This document shows positions 16,253 through 24,642 of a stretch of 63,014 bases of DNA, one piece after another. The notes beneath the pieces are model-generated. The model was not told the DNA's origin, searched no databases, and saw only the letters and a list, made by a program, of their open reading frames with translations. Position 1 is the stretch's first letter; every line of letters starts with the position of its first letter. The stretch is taken from contig CAYNFH010000006.1 in the NCBI GenBank assembly GCA_964396385.1, positions 1 to 63,014 on the forward strand. The letters are read 5' to 3'. This DNA is from CAYNFH01 sp964396385 (lineage in GTDB: Bacteria > Armatimonadota > Chthonomonadetes > Chthonomonadales > CAJBBX01). The translations under genes and the position numbers were made by a program.

Positions 16253-16318
16253 TGACCTGGTGACCTGGTGACCTGGTGAGTAATGCAATCCGTTCACCTT
16301 GTCACCTTGTCACCAGGT
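16253..16318. repeat. Inverted octamer element TGACCTGG / CACCTTGT
   Basis: Three copies of TGACCTGG (16253-16276) face CACCTTGT CACCTTGT CACCAGGT (16295-16318) across a short loop containing CAATCCG, a partial version of the GGATTCCG core. The right arm runs into the stop codon of the upstream permease (TCA, 16318-16320, TGA on the minus strand). CACCTTGT units also occur at 6220. Confidence 0.7.
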
Positions 16319-17109
16319 CATCCCCCCTGCACCACGAGCCGTCGGGATGCCTGCGAGACCAGGAAGCGGCCGAATAGGGCCAGCGCCAGAGTCCAGGCGA
16401 GCTGGGTGGCCAGGATCGCGGGCAGGTCCGAAGCGGGAATCTGGCCCATGTAGAGCCGGAAGGGCGTATCCACCACGTAACGGAACGGTAGCGCGTTGAG
16501 GATAGGCTGCGCCCAGTCCGGGAAGAGGGGAAGCGGGATCAACAGCCCGGAGAGCGTGAGCGCGAGACTGGGCATGAGTCGAGCCACACCCTCCGCGGAG
16601 ATCGTCCACAGCAGGGAGATGGTCATGAGCAGCGAGATGGCGCTGGAGAGCAACGCGGCCGCAGCCGTGGAGAGCGCCCAGGCTCCCGCCGAAGCCCAGG
16701 AAGGCGGCCACATCATCCCGAACCAGAGACCCGCCGCCAGCAGCATCGGAACGGACCGGAGCAGCGTAGGCGCAGTACGCTGTGCGAAGGCCCGGGCGTA
16801 CCAGATCCCGTACAGGTCCACCGGCCGGAGCAGCTCGTAGGCCACGGTGCCGGTGCGGATCATGGTTCGCACGTCCGGGTCCACGGTCCAGGGGAGGAGC
16901 GCGAAGAACGCCTGCCCGAGCCATACGTAAGTCACGGCCTGCGGGAGCGTCATCGGCTGGTGCGCCGTGCTGGAGCGGTAGAACGCCTCGAAGATCATGA
17001 CGCGGATGAAGCCCCAGAAGAGCTGCGTGCCGAACCCGGCTGCGGCGGCCGCGCGGTACTGCAGCAGCAGCCGGAACCGGGCGCTGAGGACCGTAAGGTA
17101 CGGTTTCAT
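16318..17109 (-). CDS. ABC-2 family permease, COG4587-like (first of pair)
   Basis: 263-residue polytopic membrane protein, about six helices. Start placed at ATG 17109 (MKPYLTVLSARFRLLLQYRAAAAAGFGTQLFW), which matches the family start; the longer open frame to 17217 is intergenic repeat sequence. The conserved segment is RTGTVAYELLRPVDLYGIWYARAFAQR. It pairs with the permease at 15436-16236, forming the usual heterodimer. The Shine-Dalgarno is weak. No ATP-binding subunit is encoded next to either permease. Confidence 0.8.
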   Translation of the reverse strand: MKPYLTVLSARFRLLLQYRAAAAAGFGTQLFWGFIRVMIFEAFYRSSTAHQPMTLPQAVTYVWLGQAFFALLPWTVDPDVRTMIRTGTVAYELLRPVDLYGIWYARAFAQRTAPTLLRSVPMLLAAGLWFGMMWPPSWASAGAWALSTAAAALLSSAISLLMTISLLWTISAEGVARLMPSLALTLSGLLIPLPLFPDWAQPILNALPFRYVVDTPFRLYMGQIPASDLPAILATQLAWTLALALFGRFLVSQASRRLVVQGG

Positions 17110-17129
17110 GCCGTTACCCGCCCCGCCGG

Positions 17130-17221
17130 GTATACAGAGATGGAGTAGTTGGGTAATGGAGTGCTGGAGGAATGGATATCCGGATTCCAATGCCCCAGAA
17201 CTCCAACGCTCCATCACTCCT
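17130..17221. repeat. Degenerate inverted element with CCGGATTCC core
   Basis: Left arm of degenerate octamers (GAGTAGTTGGGTAATG, TGGAGTGC TGGAGGAA TGG), core CCGGATTCC (17180-17188), and right arm CCAGAACTCCAACGCTCC with CATCACTCC (17195-17220). The arms are imperfect complements. The element fills the divergent spacer between the permease pair and the aldo/keto reductase. Confidence 0.5.
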
Positions 17222-17237
17222 CTCCGGGAGGCCTGAC

Positions 17238-18152
17238 ATGGATACTCGCCGCATCGGCTCTCTGGAAGTATCGGTAGTCGGGATCGGCTGCAACAACTTC
17301 GGCAGTCGGCTAGACGCCCAGGGCACGGCCGCGGTGGTCGACGCCGCGCTGGACGCCGGCATCAACCTCTTCGATACGGCGGACGTGTACGGCAAGACCC
17401 AGAGTGAGGTCTTCCTTGGCCAGGCACTCCGGGGCCGGCGGGACCGGGCGATCATCGCCACCAAGTTCGGCCACGCGGTGGCGGAGGACAAGAAGGGCGC
17501 CCGACCGCAGTACGTCCGGCAGGCCGCCGACGCCAGCCTCCAGCGCCTGGGCATCGACACAATCGACCTCTATCAGCTCCACACGCCGGACCCGCAGACG
17601 CCGATTGGGGACACCCTGGCTGCGCTGAACGAGCTGGTCCAGGCCGGCAAGGTGCGGGAGATAGGCTGCTCCAACTTTACCGCCGAACAGCTCCGCGAGG
17701 CGGAAGAGGCGGCGCGCGGCGGGGCGAGGTTCGTGAGCGTGCAGAACCAGTATAGCCTGCTTCAGCGGGAACCGGAGCAGGGGGTGCTGCAGACGTGCAA
17801 GGAGCTGGACATCGCCTTCATTCCCTACTTCCCATTGGCGAGTGGGCTGCTTACCGGTAAATACCGCCAGGGCCGGCCCCTGCCGGAGGGGACGCGCATC
17901 ACCTCCAATCCCGACTCGCCCTGGCTCAAGGAGCAGAACCTGCGGGCCGTGGAGAAGCTGGCCCAGTTCGCGGAATCCCGCGGCCACACGCTGCTGGAGC
18001 TGGCCTTCTCCTGGCTGCTCGCCCAGCCAACCGTTGCCAGCGTCATCGCCGGCGCCATGCGTCCGGACCAGGTCCGGGCAAACGCCGGCGCTGCCACGTG
18101 GAGCCTTACGGACGCGGACAGTGCGGACGTGGACCGTCTGTTGCGGGAATAG
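17238..18152 (+). CDS. Aldo/keto reductase
   Basis: 304-residue NADP(H)-dependent oxidoreductase with a TIM-barrel fold. Start ATG 17238 (MDTRRIGSLEVSVVGIGCNNFG) has GGGAGG 8 nt upstream. The catalytic tetrad is visible: Asp and Tyr in DTADVYG, Lys in IIATKFG, His in YQLHTPD. The C-terminal SVIAGAMRPDQVRANAGAA segment is the cofactor-binding region. Closest in pattern to YhdN/AKR-type general stress reductases. Monocistronic; substrate unknown. Confidence 0.9.
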   Translation: MDTRRIGSLEVSVVGIGCNNFGSRLDAQGTAAVVDAALDAGINLFDTADVYGKTQSEVFLGQALRGRRDRAIIATKFGHAVAEDKKGARPQYVRQAADASLQRLGIDTIDLYQLHTPDPQTPIGDTLAALNELVQAGKVREIGCSNFTAEQLREAEEAARGGARFVSVQNQYSLLQREPEQGVLQTCKELDIAFIPYFPLASGLLTGKYRQGRPLPEGTRITSNPDSPWLKEQNLRAVEKLAQFAESRGHTLLELAFSWLLAQPTVASVIAGAMRPDQVRANAGAATWSLTDADSADVDRLLRE

Positions 18153-18357
18153 GGCCTCACGCAAAGGCGCAAAGCACGCAGAATGATTCATACGGGCACC
18201 GAGCTAGAACCCCGGTGCTCGTTTGCCCGCCGGGGGCTGAACCCCCCGGCTATTGGAGGTAAACCCCTTCGGGCTGCTGAGCCGGCTTCAGCCGGGTTCC
18301 CGTTCAATAGCGCAGGGGTTCCAGCCCGGCGCGGGGTTTGTCTGCCTCCAAATCACC
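18153..18357. repeat. Gene-free spacer with CGCAAAGA-type and GC-rich palindromic repeats
   Basis: CCTCACGCAAAGGCGCAAAG (18155-18174) is the same unit as the arrays at 22989, 46375 and 46506. It is followed by several GC palindromes (about 18224-18320: CCGCCGGGGGCTGAACCCCC, then GCCGGCTTCAGCCGG), which look like REP sequences. No coding sequence is supported here. Palindromes may terminate the convergent transcripts of the reductase and the GH127 gene. Confidence 0.55.
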
Positions 18358-20799
18358 CTACTCCACCTTCCATTCGAACACGCCGCCGGAGAAGCCGGGG
18401 CGGAGCTGCGCCTCCAGGCGGAGCATGGTGGTGGTGACGGGTAGGAACCGCGCTGCGTTGCCCCGGTCCTTCTCCGTGCCGTAGCCCGAGGCGCCCTCGA
18501 CGGGCTTCCACGCGGCGCCGTCCCAGTAGAGGATACGCCACCCGGCCGGCACGCGGCACTGGCCGCCGATAGCCTCGTCGTCGAACCAGTACACCTCGCT
18601 GGACGCGACGCGCCGGGGCTTGGAGAAGGTGTACTGCACCCACTCCGTGCCGCCAAGGTGGTCCCACCAGGTGAAGCGAGGGACGCTCTGGTCCGCCGAG
18701 CTCTTTGGCAGGATATCGTCGTCCACTGCCTCCAGTACATCGTGGATGTGCGAGGCCGTCACCACGGCGGCAGAGTCGGCCCATTCGTGCGCGCTCGGCC
18801 CATCCCCGATGGTGGGGAAGGCGGACACCTGCAGGCGGGCACAGCCCATCGGGATGAGCATAACCTCCTCCACCGGCTCGTCGGACCGCACTGGACTCTG
18901 CCGCACCGCGCCGATGAGGCCGTTCGCCTCCTGGGTCCACGGCGGGATCCGTCTGGCCTTCCCGCGCAGCGTGATAGGGGCGTCCTCCGGCGTGAACGGC
19001 TGCGCGGGAAGGGCGCCACCCTTCTTCACCACCTCGAAGGAGGCCGCCGGACTGCCGGAATCCAGCACCAGGCCGTAGTTCCAGGGCGTGGTGGGGAAGA
19101 CTTCGTAGCCGGGCCAGGGGTCGTCGCTGTACTTCTGCCACCGCTCGCCGATCTTGAGCGAGTAGGTGAGGGGCCCGCGGCTTACGGAGACCGAGTCCCG
19201 GTTCCGGGTCCAGGTCTTCACCCGGACCGCCATGGGCAGCTCCAGCCGCACCGTATCACCGCTCCGCCACTCGCGGTCCACGGTGATCCAGCCGCGGTAC
19301 ACTCCCGCGTCCGCCTCCCGGCCGTTCACCTGAACCTGCGGATGATCGCACCAGCCGGGCACGCGCAGGCAGAGGGGGAACCGGGTAGAACTCGCCGGCG
19401 ACACGGTGAAGGTGATCGCCTCATCGAAGGGGTAGTCCGTTTTTTCGGAGATCCGCACCTCCGTGCCCTTGCCGGCCCTGGCGGCTACCTCGCCGGGTGC
19501 GTAGAGGACCGCCGCCAGACCGTTGTCCGGCGTCGCCATGAACAGGTGCTCGACGAAGTAGGGCCAGCCGAAAGCAACGTTGTGCTGGCAGCAGCGGTAG
19601 TCGCGCGGGTTGTAGGAGAGCATATCCCCGCCGTTCTGCAGGAGGGGCGCCTTGCTGTGGCGGTCGAGCTGTACCATATTGGGCGCCGTGAGGTAGTGCA
19701 GCCCCTTCAGGTCCGGCGTCATGGAGGCGGGCAGCGAGTTGAACGCCACCTCCTCGCACCGGTCGGCCCACAAAGGGTTGCCGGTGATGCCCGCCAGCAT
19801 CTCGCAGCTCCACATCATCTCGACCATGGAGCAGGTCTCCGCCGCCTGCCGGGGACCCGTGAACCCGGGCCGCGCGTTCTCATCCGCCCCGAACATGCCG
19901 CCCGGTACCTGCCCGTAGAGCCCGTAGACGGTGTCGTAGTCCCGCTCCGTCGCATGGAGATAGCGGGGATCCTGGGTCTGCTCGTAGTACTCGGCGGGCT
20001 CGCGGAAACCCTGGCAGATGTTCACGCCGTGCAAGGTGGGGATGCCACCCACCCAGTCCGCCGTGCGCTCGTGGCAGACCCGCGCCGCCTCCAGCAGCCA
20101 CGGGTCGCCGGTGCGGTTGTACAGCCAGTAGATGCTGTCCAGGTTGTCCCCGCCGCGCCACTTCTGCCAGTCGCCCGGCAGCAACCGCTCTAGCGGCAGG
20201 CCCATCTGCCAGTGGAAGTAGCGGGCCATGAAGGGGAGGACCCGCTTGTCGCCGGTCGCCTCGTAGTGGGAGCGGAGCACGTAGAGGGCGAGCATGTTGG
20301 GCCACAGGTCCGGCGTCTGGTGGTTGCTCTCCGGGCCGAAATAGCCGTCGGGCCGCTGGCTGGAGAGGATGCCCTCGACCCAGCGCTCCGACTCAGCGAT
20401 GACGTGCTTGTCGCCGAGAACGTAGCCCAAGTCCACGTACCCTCGGAGCCAGTAGGGCGCCTCCTCCCATCCGTTCTCGCCCTGGCCGGTGGGGCTGACC
20501 CAGGCGCTCCCCGCGAACTTGGCCCACGGGCTCACCTCCGGCAGGTGCCCGGTGAAGCCGTCCGCCATGGCCTGGAGCTGGTATCGCAGCCACCCCTCCG
20601 CCCGGATAGCCCCGATGGGCAGCTTCACCAGCGCGCTGGGCAGCAGCGGCGCCCGGTTTCCCGTATAGAACGCGTTCTTAGCTTTAGCCGGAGGAATCAC
20701 CGCCGCCCTCCCCTCAGCAGGCGCCCGCAGCATGGCGACCGTTCCCAGTGCCAACACAACGCCTAACGCCAAACGCCCAATCCCGCACCAGGATCGCAT
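18358..20799 (-). CDS. Secreted GH127-like beta-L-arabinofuranosidase-family protein
   Basis: 813 residues. An N-terminal signal (MRSWCGIGRLALGVVLALGTVAML) precedes an (alpha/alpha)6-barrel domain typical of GH127/DUF1680: GYVDLGYVLGDK, QRPDGYFGPESN, YVLRSHYEATGD, WVGGIPTLHGVNICQGFREPAEYY, AAETCSMVEMMWSCEMLAGITG. The cysteine motif YRCCQHN corresponds to the zinc/thiolate Cys pair of characterised GH127 enzymes. Beta-sandwich domains follow, and the last ~120 residues look like an F5/8-type discoidin domain. Probably removes arabinose or a related sugar from plant polysaccharides. Long and apparently intact. Confidence 0.85.
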   Translation of the reverse strand: MRSWCGIGRLALGVVLALGTVAMLRAPAEGRAAVIPPAKAKNAFYTGNRAPLLPSALVKLPIGAIRAEGWLRYQLQAMADGFTGHLPEVSPWAKFAGSAWVSPTGQGENGWEEAPYWLRGYVDLGYVLGDKHVIAESERWVEGILSSQRPDGYFGPESNHQTPDLWPNMLALYVLRSHYEATGDKRVLPFMARYFHWQMGLPLERLLPGDWQKWRGGDNLDSIYWLYNRTGDPWLLEAARVCHERTADWVGGIPTLHGVNICQGFREPAEYYEQTQDPRYLHATERDYDTVYGLYGQVPGGMFGADENARPGFTGPRQAAETCSMVEMMWSCEMLAGITGNPLWADRCEEVAFNSLPASMTPDLKGLHYLTAPNMVQLDRHSKAPLLQNGGDMLSYNPRDYRCCQHNVAFGWPYFVEHLFMATPDNGLAAVLYAPGEVAARAGKGTEVRISEKTDYPFDEAITFTVSPASSTRFPLCLRVPGWCDHPQVQVNGREADAGVYRGWITVDREWRSGDTVRLELPMAVRVKTWTRNRDSVSVSRGPLTYSLKIGERWQKYSDDPWPGYEVFPTTPWNYGLVLDSGSPAASFEVVKKGGALPAQPFTPEDAPITLRGKARRIPPWTQEANGLIGAVRQSPVRSDEPVEEVMLIPMGCARLQVSAFPTIGDGPSAHEWADSAAVVTASHIHDVLEAVDDDILPKSSADQSVPRFTWWDHLGGTEWVQYTFSKPRRVASSEVYWFDDEAIGGQCRVPAGWRILYWDGAAWKPVEGASGYGTEKDRGNAARFLPVTTTMLRLEAQLRPGFSGGVFEWKVE

Positions 20800-20866
20800 C
20801 TTAAGACACTCTTTCTCTCATGGCAACATCTGCTGGGTCACTCCAAATCGTCCAACGCCCCAACCT

Positions 20867-20894
20867 GTCATTCCGAGCGCGCGAGGGATCTGGT
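20867..20894. repeat. Widespread-type intergenic repeat (CATTCCGAGCG...GGATCT)
   Basis: CTGTCATTCCGAGCGCGCGA then GGGATCTG resembles a dispersed intergenic repeat known from many bacterial genomes. It sits in the 147-bp gene-free stretch between the GH127 gene and the hypothetical gene; I see nothing else there. Confidence 0.35.
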
Positions 20895-20946
20895 TTGAGT
20901 CCCTTAAGCCTGCCAATGGAGGGGCAAGTACCCGCGAAGAGCAAAC

Positions 20947-21525
20947 CTACTGACACGCCTTCTGGTGGTACTTTGCACGGTGTGCAGCAACGAGCTCGTC
21001 AATCGTTGGTGCCAGTGCGTCAATCACCTCTGCAACGAACACGGCGAACTCTTCTGGGCTGCAATGCGCATCGGGGCCGCTGAACTTCACTGCCGAGTTG
21101 GCATTGGGATGATCCACCGGCTCCAGTTGGCTTGTAGTAGCTCCAAAGCGATGTTCCACGAGGTCATCACTCATCACGCGGTGTCGGACAGTACCGAGTA
21201 GATCCGCCTTGCGCTTGAGCTCGTCAGCAAGGGTCGTGAGCCGGACGTCGTTAGCCTTTATGCTCTTCGCCTTTTCGTAAGGATCGATCTCCACGTGACG
21301 CGCCAAATGACCCGGGCGGGTGCACTCGAAGTGCACGTTCACCCGCTCAACTCGTTCTCCCTTTGCAGGCAAATACCAGGCACGCTTCCGAAAGATCACG
21401 CCATCATTGTGTACCCCGCCGTCTCCACGTCGGTACACAATTGGTTCAAGGAACCCATGCTTGGCCAGCACATCTGTCACCTGTCTGTTGTCCTTTACGA
21501 GATGGAAGAACTCGTCGTCGCTCAT
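20947..21525 (-). CDS. Hypothetical protein
   Basis: 192 residues, soluble, no signal or membrane helix and no family I recognise. Start ATG 21525 (MSDDEFFHLVKDNRQVTDVL) has AAGGGG about 12 nt upstream. The composition is protein-like, with charged helices (EIDPYEKAKSIKANDVRLTTLADELKRKADLL) and a C-terminal acidic helix. A 22-codon ORF (21555-21623, minus, MHNLQFLPDDVPAAVKYHLRLL) lies 29 bp upstream and may be the N-terminal remnant of a frame-disrupted longer gene, since the frame just upstream of ATG 21525 also reads protein-like (PLKGQDIA). It neighbours a transposase, so gene decay or transfer is plausible. Confidence 0.5.
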   Translation of the reverse strand: MSDDEFFHLVKDNRQVTDVLAKHGFLEPIVYRRGDGGVHNDGVIFRKRAWYLPAKGERVERVNVHFECTRPGHLARHVEIDPYEKAKSIKANDVRLTTLADELKRKADLLGTVRHRVMSDDLVEHRFGATTSQLEPVDHPNANSAVKFSGPDAHCSPEEFAVFVAEVIDALAPTIDELVAAHRAKYHQKACQ

Positions 21526-21639
21526 CGCGATGTCTTGCCCCTTGAGCGGTTGGATTACAGGAGCCGCAGGTGGTACTTCACCGCCGCGGGCACGTCGTCA
21601 GGAAGGAACTGGAGATTATGCATGTCGGTGAGGCGGCAG

Positions 21640-21696
21640 CAGGCAAAATCCCTGCTGCTAGGCGGCTTTCAGCCGTGTGCCCGCCGACGCGGGCAC
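21640..21696 (+). repeat. REP unit, left flank of the transposase
   Basis: Composite unit: a small hairpin CAGGCAAAATCCCTG (21640-21654), 22 nt, then the palindrome GTGCCCGCCGACGCGGGCAC (21677-21696). The transposase stop codon (21658-21660) lies inside it, so the unit supplies the last ~13 codons. A closely related copy in opposite orientation lies at 22155-22211 with identical 22-nt internal spacing. Confidence 0.75.
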
Positions 21697-22131
21697 TTGG
21701 GATTCCCGTTCCCTTGGTTCCTCGGTCTTTTCGGCGTTGGGCCAGATTGTGCCGTTGGCGTGGTGCTCTTTCTGTTGGTTGATGTAGTTGATGACCTTGG
21801 CCTTCTCGTGGGGACTGACGCTGAACGCGCCGTAGCTGCCCTGCCACTTGAAGGTACCTGCGGGGACGAGTTCTTCGTTGGCAAAGTGGGAGGAGGAGCC
21901 CTTGACGGCTTCCATCAGGTCGGCTATGGTGATGGTGTTGGAGAGATTCACCAGGAGGTGAACGTGGTCTTCGGTGCCGCCGAGCGCGAGCACATCACAG
22001 TGCTTCTTGGCGCAGATCGCCTCTATCTCCCGGTACATCCTGCGCTCAATGGAACTGCTGATCAGCGGCAGTCGATCCCAAATGGCCCAGATGAAGTGGA
22101 CATGTACGCGGACCTTGTTCTGCGGAGACAC
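21658..22131 (-). mobile_element. REP-associated tyrosine (Y1 HUH) transposase, RAYT
   Basis: 157-residue transposase of the IS200/IS605-like Y1 superfamily. The HUH metal motif is HVHLL (GGTEDHVHLLVNLS), preceded by WAIWDRLPLI and YREIEAICAKKHCDVLALG. The second half has WQGSYGAFSVSPHEKAKVINYINQQKEHH, the RAYT signature, with the catalytic Tyr in INYINQQ. The last residues (ESQVPASAGTRLKAA) are encoded by the left REP unit. Enzymes of this group cut and join single-stranded REP hairpins; they are usually single-copy and domesticated rather than freely jumping. REP-like units flank the gene in inverted orientation. Confidence 0.88.
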
Positions 22132-22154
22132 GATTCACCTCCGTTGCGAGGAAC

Positions 22155-22211
22155 CTGCCCGCGCCGGCGGGCAGACGGCCGTAGGTCCCTCAGCGACAGG
22201 GATCTTGCCTG
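22155..22211 (-). repeat. REP unit, right flank of the transposase
   Basis: Read on the minus strand: CAGGCAAGATCCCTG (22197-22211), 22 nt, CTGCCCGCCGGCGCGGGCAG (22155-22174). Same architecture and nearly the same sequence as the left unit, in inverted orientation, 23 bp upstream of the transposase start. The pair resembles a BIME-like arrangement around a RAYT gene. Confidence 0.75.
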
Positions 22212-22286
22212 TCGCCTCTATGGCGCCGCTGCCTCTGGCTGGCGCGCCTCTCGCCCTCTGTGGCGGTCATCCCACGGTACCGGCGA

Positions 22287-22520
22287 CTACTCCTCGTCTC
22301 TCGCAGCAATGATTCCGCAGGAAAAAATGTTATCTTCCGGGCGGACTCCCTGAGCAACCATCATCTCGCGCACCTTCTGGGGTGTGATCGTCGGGTCCGG
22401 TACAATGCCCATCGCCCTGTTCTGCTCCTCGATGATGCGCAGGATCGGCCCCTTGTCGATGCCCAGCATCTGCGTCGGGCTCTTTCTATTCTCATCCAAG
22501 AACAGTTCCTCCCGCCTCAT
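22287..22520 (-). CDS. Small conserved-looking hypothetical protein
   Basis: 77 residues, MRREELFLDENRKSPTQMLG..., with a core LRIIEEQNRAMGIVPDPTIT followed by REMMVAQGVRPEDN and ending in GIIAARDEE. Soluble, no known domain that I can name. I have an impression of a family of short proteins with this GIVPDPT...REMM pattern, but cannot confirm it. It lies downstream of the frameshifted cupin on the same strand and upstream of the REP/transposase unit. Confidence 0.5.
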   Translation of the reverse strand: MRREELFLDENRKSPTQMLGIDKGPILRIIEEQNRAMGIVPDPTITPQKVREMMVAQGVRPEDNIFSCGIIAARDEE

Positions 22521-22546
22521 TATAATGCGGCCACCGCCGCCTGCCC

Positions 22547-22977
22547 CTACAGGAAGCGGATGCCGTACTTATCGGCCACCTGGGCGCGGTCCTCGGCGGT
22601 GTGGAGCTCGCGGAGGAACTCCTCCAGCATGGCCGGTACGGTCATCATGAGCAGGGTGGCCGATTCGCCCACCACATCCCAGGCGTGCGGAATGTTGCGC
22701 GGCAGAAAGACGAACGATCCGGCCGGAGCCTCAAAGCTCTCCTCCCCGACCGCCACCGTGATCGTGCCCTGCACCACGTAGAAGTACTCGTCCTCCCGCG
22801 TATGGACGTGCCGGGGGCACCGCCCCGGGTGTGCGACTCCATCAGGGTGAACGCGCCGCCGGTGGAAGCGCCGGACGCCTTCACCGCCGATCCATAATCT
22901 CCCACCCCTTCTCCCGGCCGCAATACATACGGCCTGACCGCTTGCGCTTGACTGTCGCCGGCTGATCTCATGCCCAT
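22547..22977 (-). pseudogene. Cupin-domain protein broken by a single-base frameshift
   Basis: Two overlapping minus-strand frames together make one cupin of about 142 residues. The N-terminal part (MGMRSAGDSQAQAVRPYVLRP ... TLMESHTRGGAP) runs from 22977. The C-terminal part (RHVHTREDEYFYVVQGTI ... DKYGIRFL) ends at 22547. The break is at a run of five G (plus strand 22813-22817). Adding one base there restores GGAPRHVHTRED, placing the His-x-His metal motif of the first cupin box in frame. The second box FLPRNIPHAWDV is intact. It is either a genuine null allele or a homopolymer sequencing error. Confidence 0.75.
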
Positions 22978-22988
22978 CCTCCGAATCC

Positions 22989-23017
22989 CTTTGCGCCCTT
23001 TGCGCCTTTGCGTGAGA
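22989..23017. repeat. CTTTGCGC octamer-type array
   Basis: CTTTGCGCC CTTTGCGC CTTTGCGTGAG, three near-octamer units ending 9 bp from the fucosidase stop codon. It is the same unit family as 18155, 46375 and 46506. A similar string occurs between genes in many unrelated bacteria. Confidence 0.65.
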
Positions 23018-23025
23018 CTCCTCCC

Positions 23026-24627
23026 TCACACCCCGCTGATCTTCAGCACCCACGCGTGCTCGCAGGGACGTTTGGAGGGGAGGGTGACCACCAGCCCCTC
23101 GGCCGTGCGGGCGAAGGGCAGATTGCCTCGCGCGCCCAGGAGCTCCACGCTCTCCACCTTCCCTTTCACGCCCGGCGCGCCGGCCGCCAGACTGCGCACC
23201 GTGTACTTGCCGCCCTCCGGCCAGCCCATCGCAATCGCGTAGAGCGTATTGCCGCGCGTGGTGAAGCGGAAGTCCTCCGCCGTGAGCTTGTCCTCGCCGC
23301 CCTCGCTGAATCCGCCGCCCTTCACCTGCACCGGCCCCTCCCCGGAGACAAACCAGGGCCGCGTGTTGTAGATGGCCTCGTGGTTCACGTCCATCCACGC
23401 CGCCATGCCTTCCAGGAAGTTCTCCTCGTCGGAATCGATGGTCCCGTCCCCGCGCACCGGAATGTTCAGAAGCAGCGTGCCGTTCTTGCTCACGATGTCC
23501 GCCAGCATCCGCACCACCTGCTCCACCGTCTTGTAGCGGTGCTCCTCGTAAAGCGAGCGGCGGTAGTGCCAGTCGCCGATGCAGGTATCGGTCTGCCAGG
23601 GGCGCGGCTCAATGGCGGAGCTCCGGCCGCGCTCGAAGTCCCACACCAGCGCCTGCCGCTGCTGCTCGTTCAGGTTCTTCCCGGTGAGCACCGCCTCCAG
23701 CCCGCCGCCGTGCCGCTTCATGTTGGCGTTGTAGTAGTAGGCGGCGATGCGCAGCCCCGCGTCGCTGATGGGGTAGAGGGGGAGCACGTTGTCGTCGAAG
23801 TAGAGCAGGTCCGGGTGGTACTTGTCGATGAGGTCGATGGTCCGATTGTAGAACTTCTCGCAGTAGGCCTTGTCCGGCACGCTGCTGCCCTTGGAGGCGT
23901 TCCAGTCCCACTCCAGCCGCTTCCCCGGCGCGTGGTTCTGGGCGTACAGGTCCTGCGGGTCGAGCCCCTCCCACCACTGGCCGCGGCCCTGCTCCTTGGT
24001 AAGCTTGCCGTCGTACGGGACGCCCGCCATCGGTCCGGTCTTGTCCGCGCCCTGCGCCACCTCGAACCAACTCCAGGCGCGGGAGGCGTGGCAGGTGATG
24101 CCGAACCGCAGCCCGTGCTTGCGCGCCACCCGGGCCCACGTGCCCACGATGTCCTTCTTCGGGCCGATGCGGGTAGAGTTCCACGGCTGGTACTTGCTGT
24201 CGAAGCAGTCGAAGTTGTCGTGGTGGTTCGCCAGAGCCACGAAGTACTTGGCGCCCGCCCGCTTGTAGAGCTGGATCAGCCGCTCCGGATCCCAGTGCTC
24301 GGCGTGCCAGATCAGGTCGATCTCCTTGAAGCCGACCTTAGAAGGGTGCCCGTAGTGCGCCACGTGGTACTTGTAGGCCGGGTTTCCCTCCTCGTACATG
24401 CGACGGGCATACCAATCGCCCTGTTCCGGCACGCACTGGGCGGTCCAGTGCGCCCAGATGCCAAACTTGGCGTCGCGGAACCAGTCCGGGCACTGGTACT
24501 GCTGGAGCGATTCCCACGTGGGCTGGAAGGCAGTCACGGTTCGTGATTCCGCTCCCTGCGCCGCGGCGATTCCCGCTACCGCGGCCGCCCCTGTCTTGAG
24601 GAGCTTGCGGCGAGACATTGGCATCAT
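23026..24627 (-). CDS. Secreted alpha-L-fucosidase-type glycoside hydrolase (GH29)
   Basis: 533 residues. The N-terminus carries a Tat-like signal (SRRKLLKTGAAAVAG). The GH29 barrel is recognised by PDWFRDAKFGIWAHW, AHYGHPSKVGFKE, WDPERLIQLYKRAGAKYFVA, ANHHDNFDCFDSK, GKNGTLLLNIPVRGDG-like SKNGTLLLNIPVRGDGTID, and the nucleophile region YHPDLLYFDDN, where the first Asp is the expected nucleophile. A C-terminal beta-sandwich follows. Predicted to release L-fucose or a related residue from glycans. It is divergent from the sugar ABC importer, which may carry the product. Confidence 0.88.
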   Translation of the reverse strand: MMPMSRRKLLKTGAAAVAGIAAAQGAESRTVTAFQPTWESLQQYQCPDWFRDAKFGIWAHWTAQCVPEQGDWYARRMYEEGNPAYKYHVAHYGHPSKVGFKEIDLIWHAEHWDPERLIQLYKRAGAKYFVALANHHDNFDCFDSKYQPWNSTRIGPKKDIVGTWARVARKHGLRFGITCHASRAWSWFEVAQGADKTGPMAGVPYDGKLTKEQGRGQWWEGLDPQDLYAQNHAPGKRLEWDWNASKGSSVPDKAYCEKFYNRTIDLIDKYHPDLLYFDDNVLPLYPISDAGLRIAAYYYNANMKRHGGGLEAVLTGKNLNEQQRQALVWDFERGRSSAIEPRPWQTDTCIGDWHYRRSLYEEHRYKTVEQVVRMLADIVSKNGTLLLNIPVRGDGTIDSDEENFLEGMAAWMDVNHEAIYNTRPWFVSGEGPVQVKGGGFSEGGEDKLTAEDFRFTTRGNTLYAIAMGWPEGGKYTVRSLAAGAPGVKGKVESVELLGARGNLPFARTAEGLVVTLPSKRPCEHAWVLKISGV

Positions 24628-24642
24628 GCGTATCCTTGGGAT

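Noticed and set aside
18658..20193. 511-codon plus-strand frame opposite the GH127 gene
   Set aside because: Low-complexity shadow frame; the GH127 motifs on the minus strand are decisive.
20866..20946. Small coding gene in the spacer after the GH127 gene
   Set aside because: Short frames only, no ribosome site, and part of the sequence is a widespread intergenic repeat.
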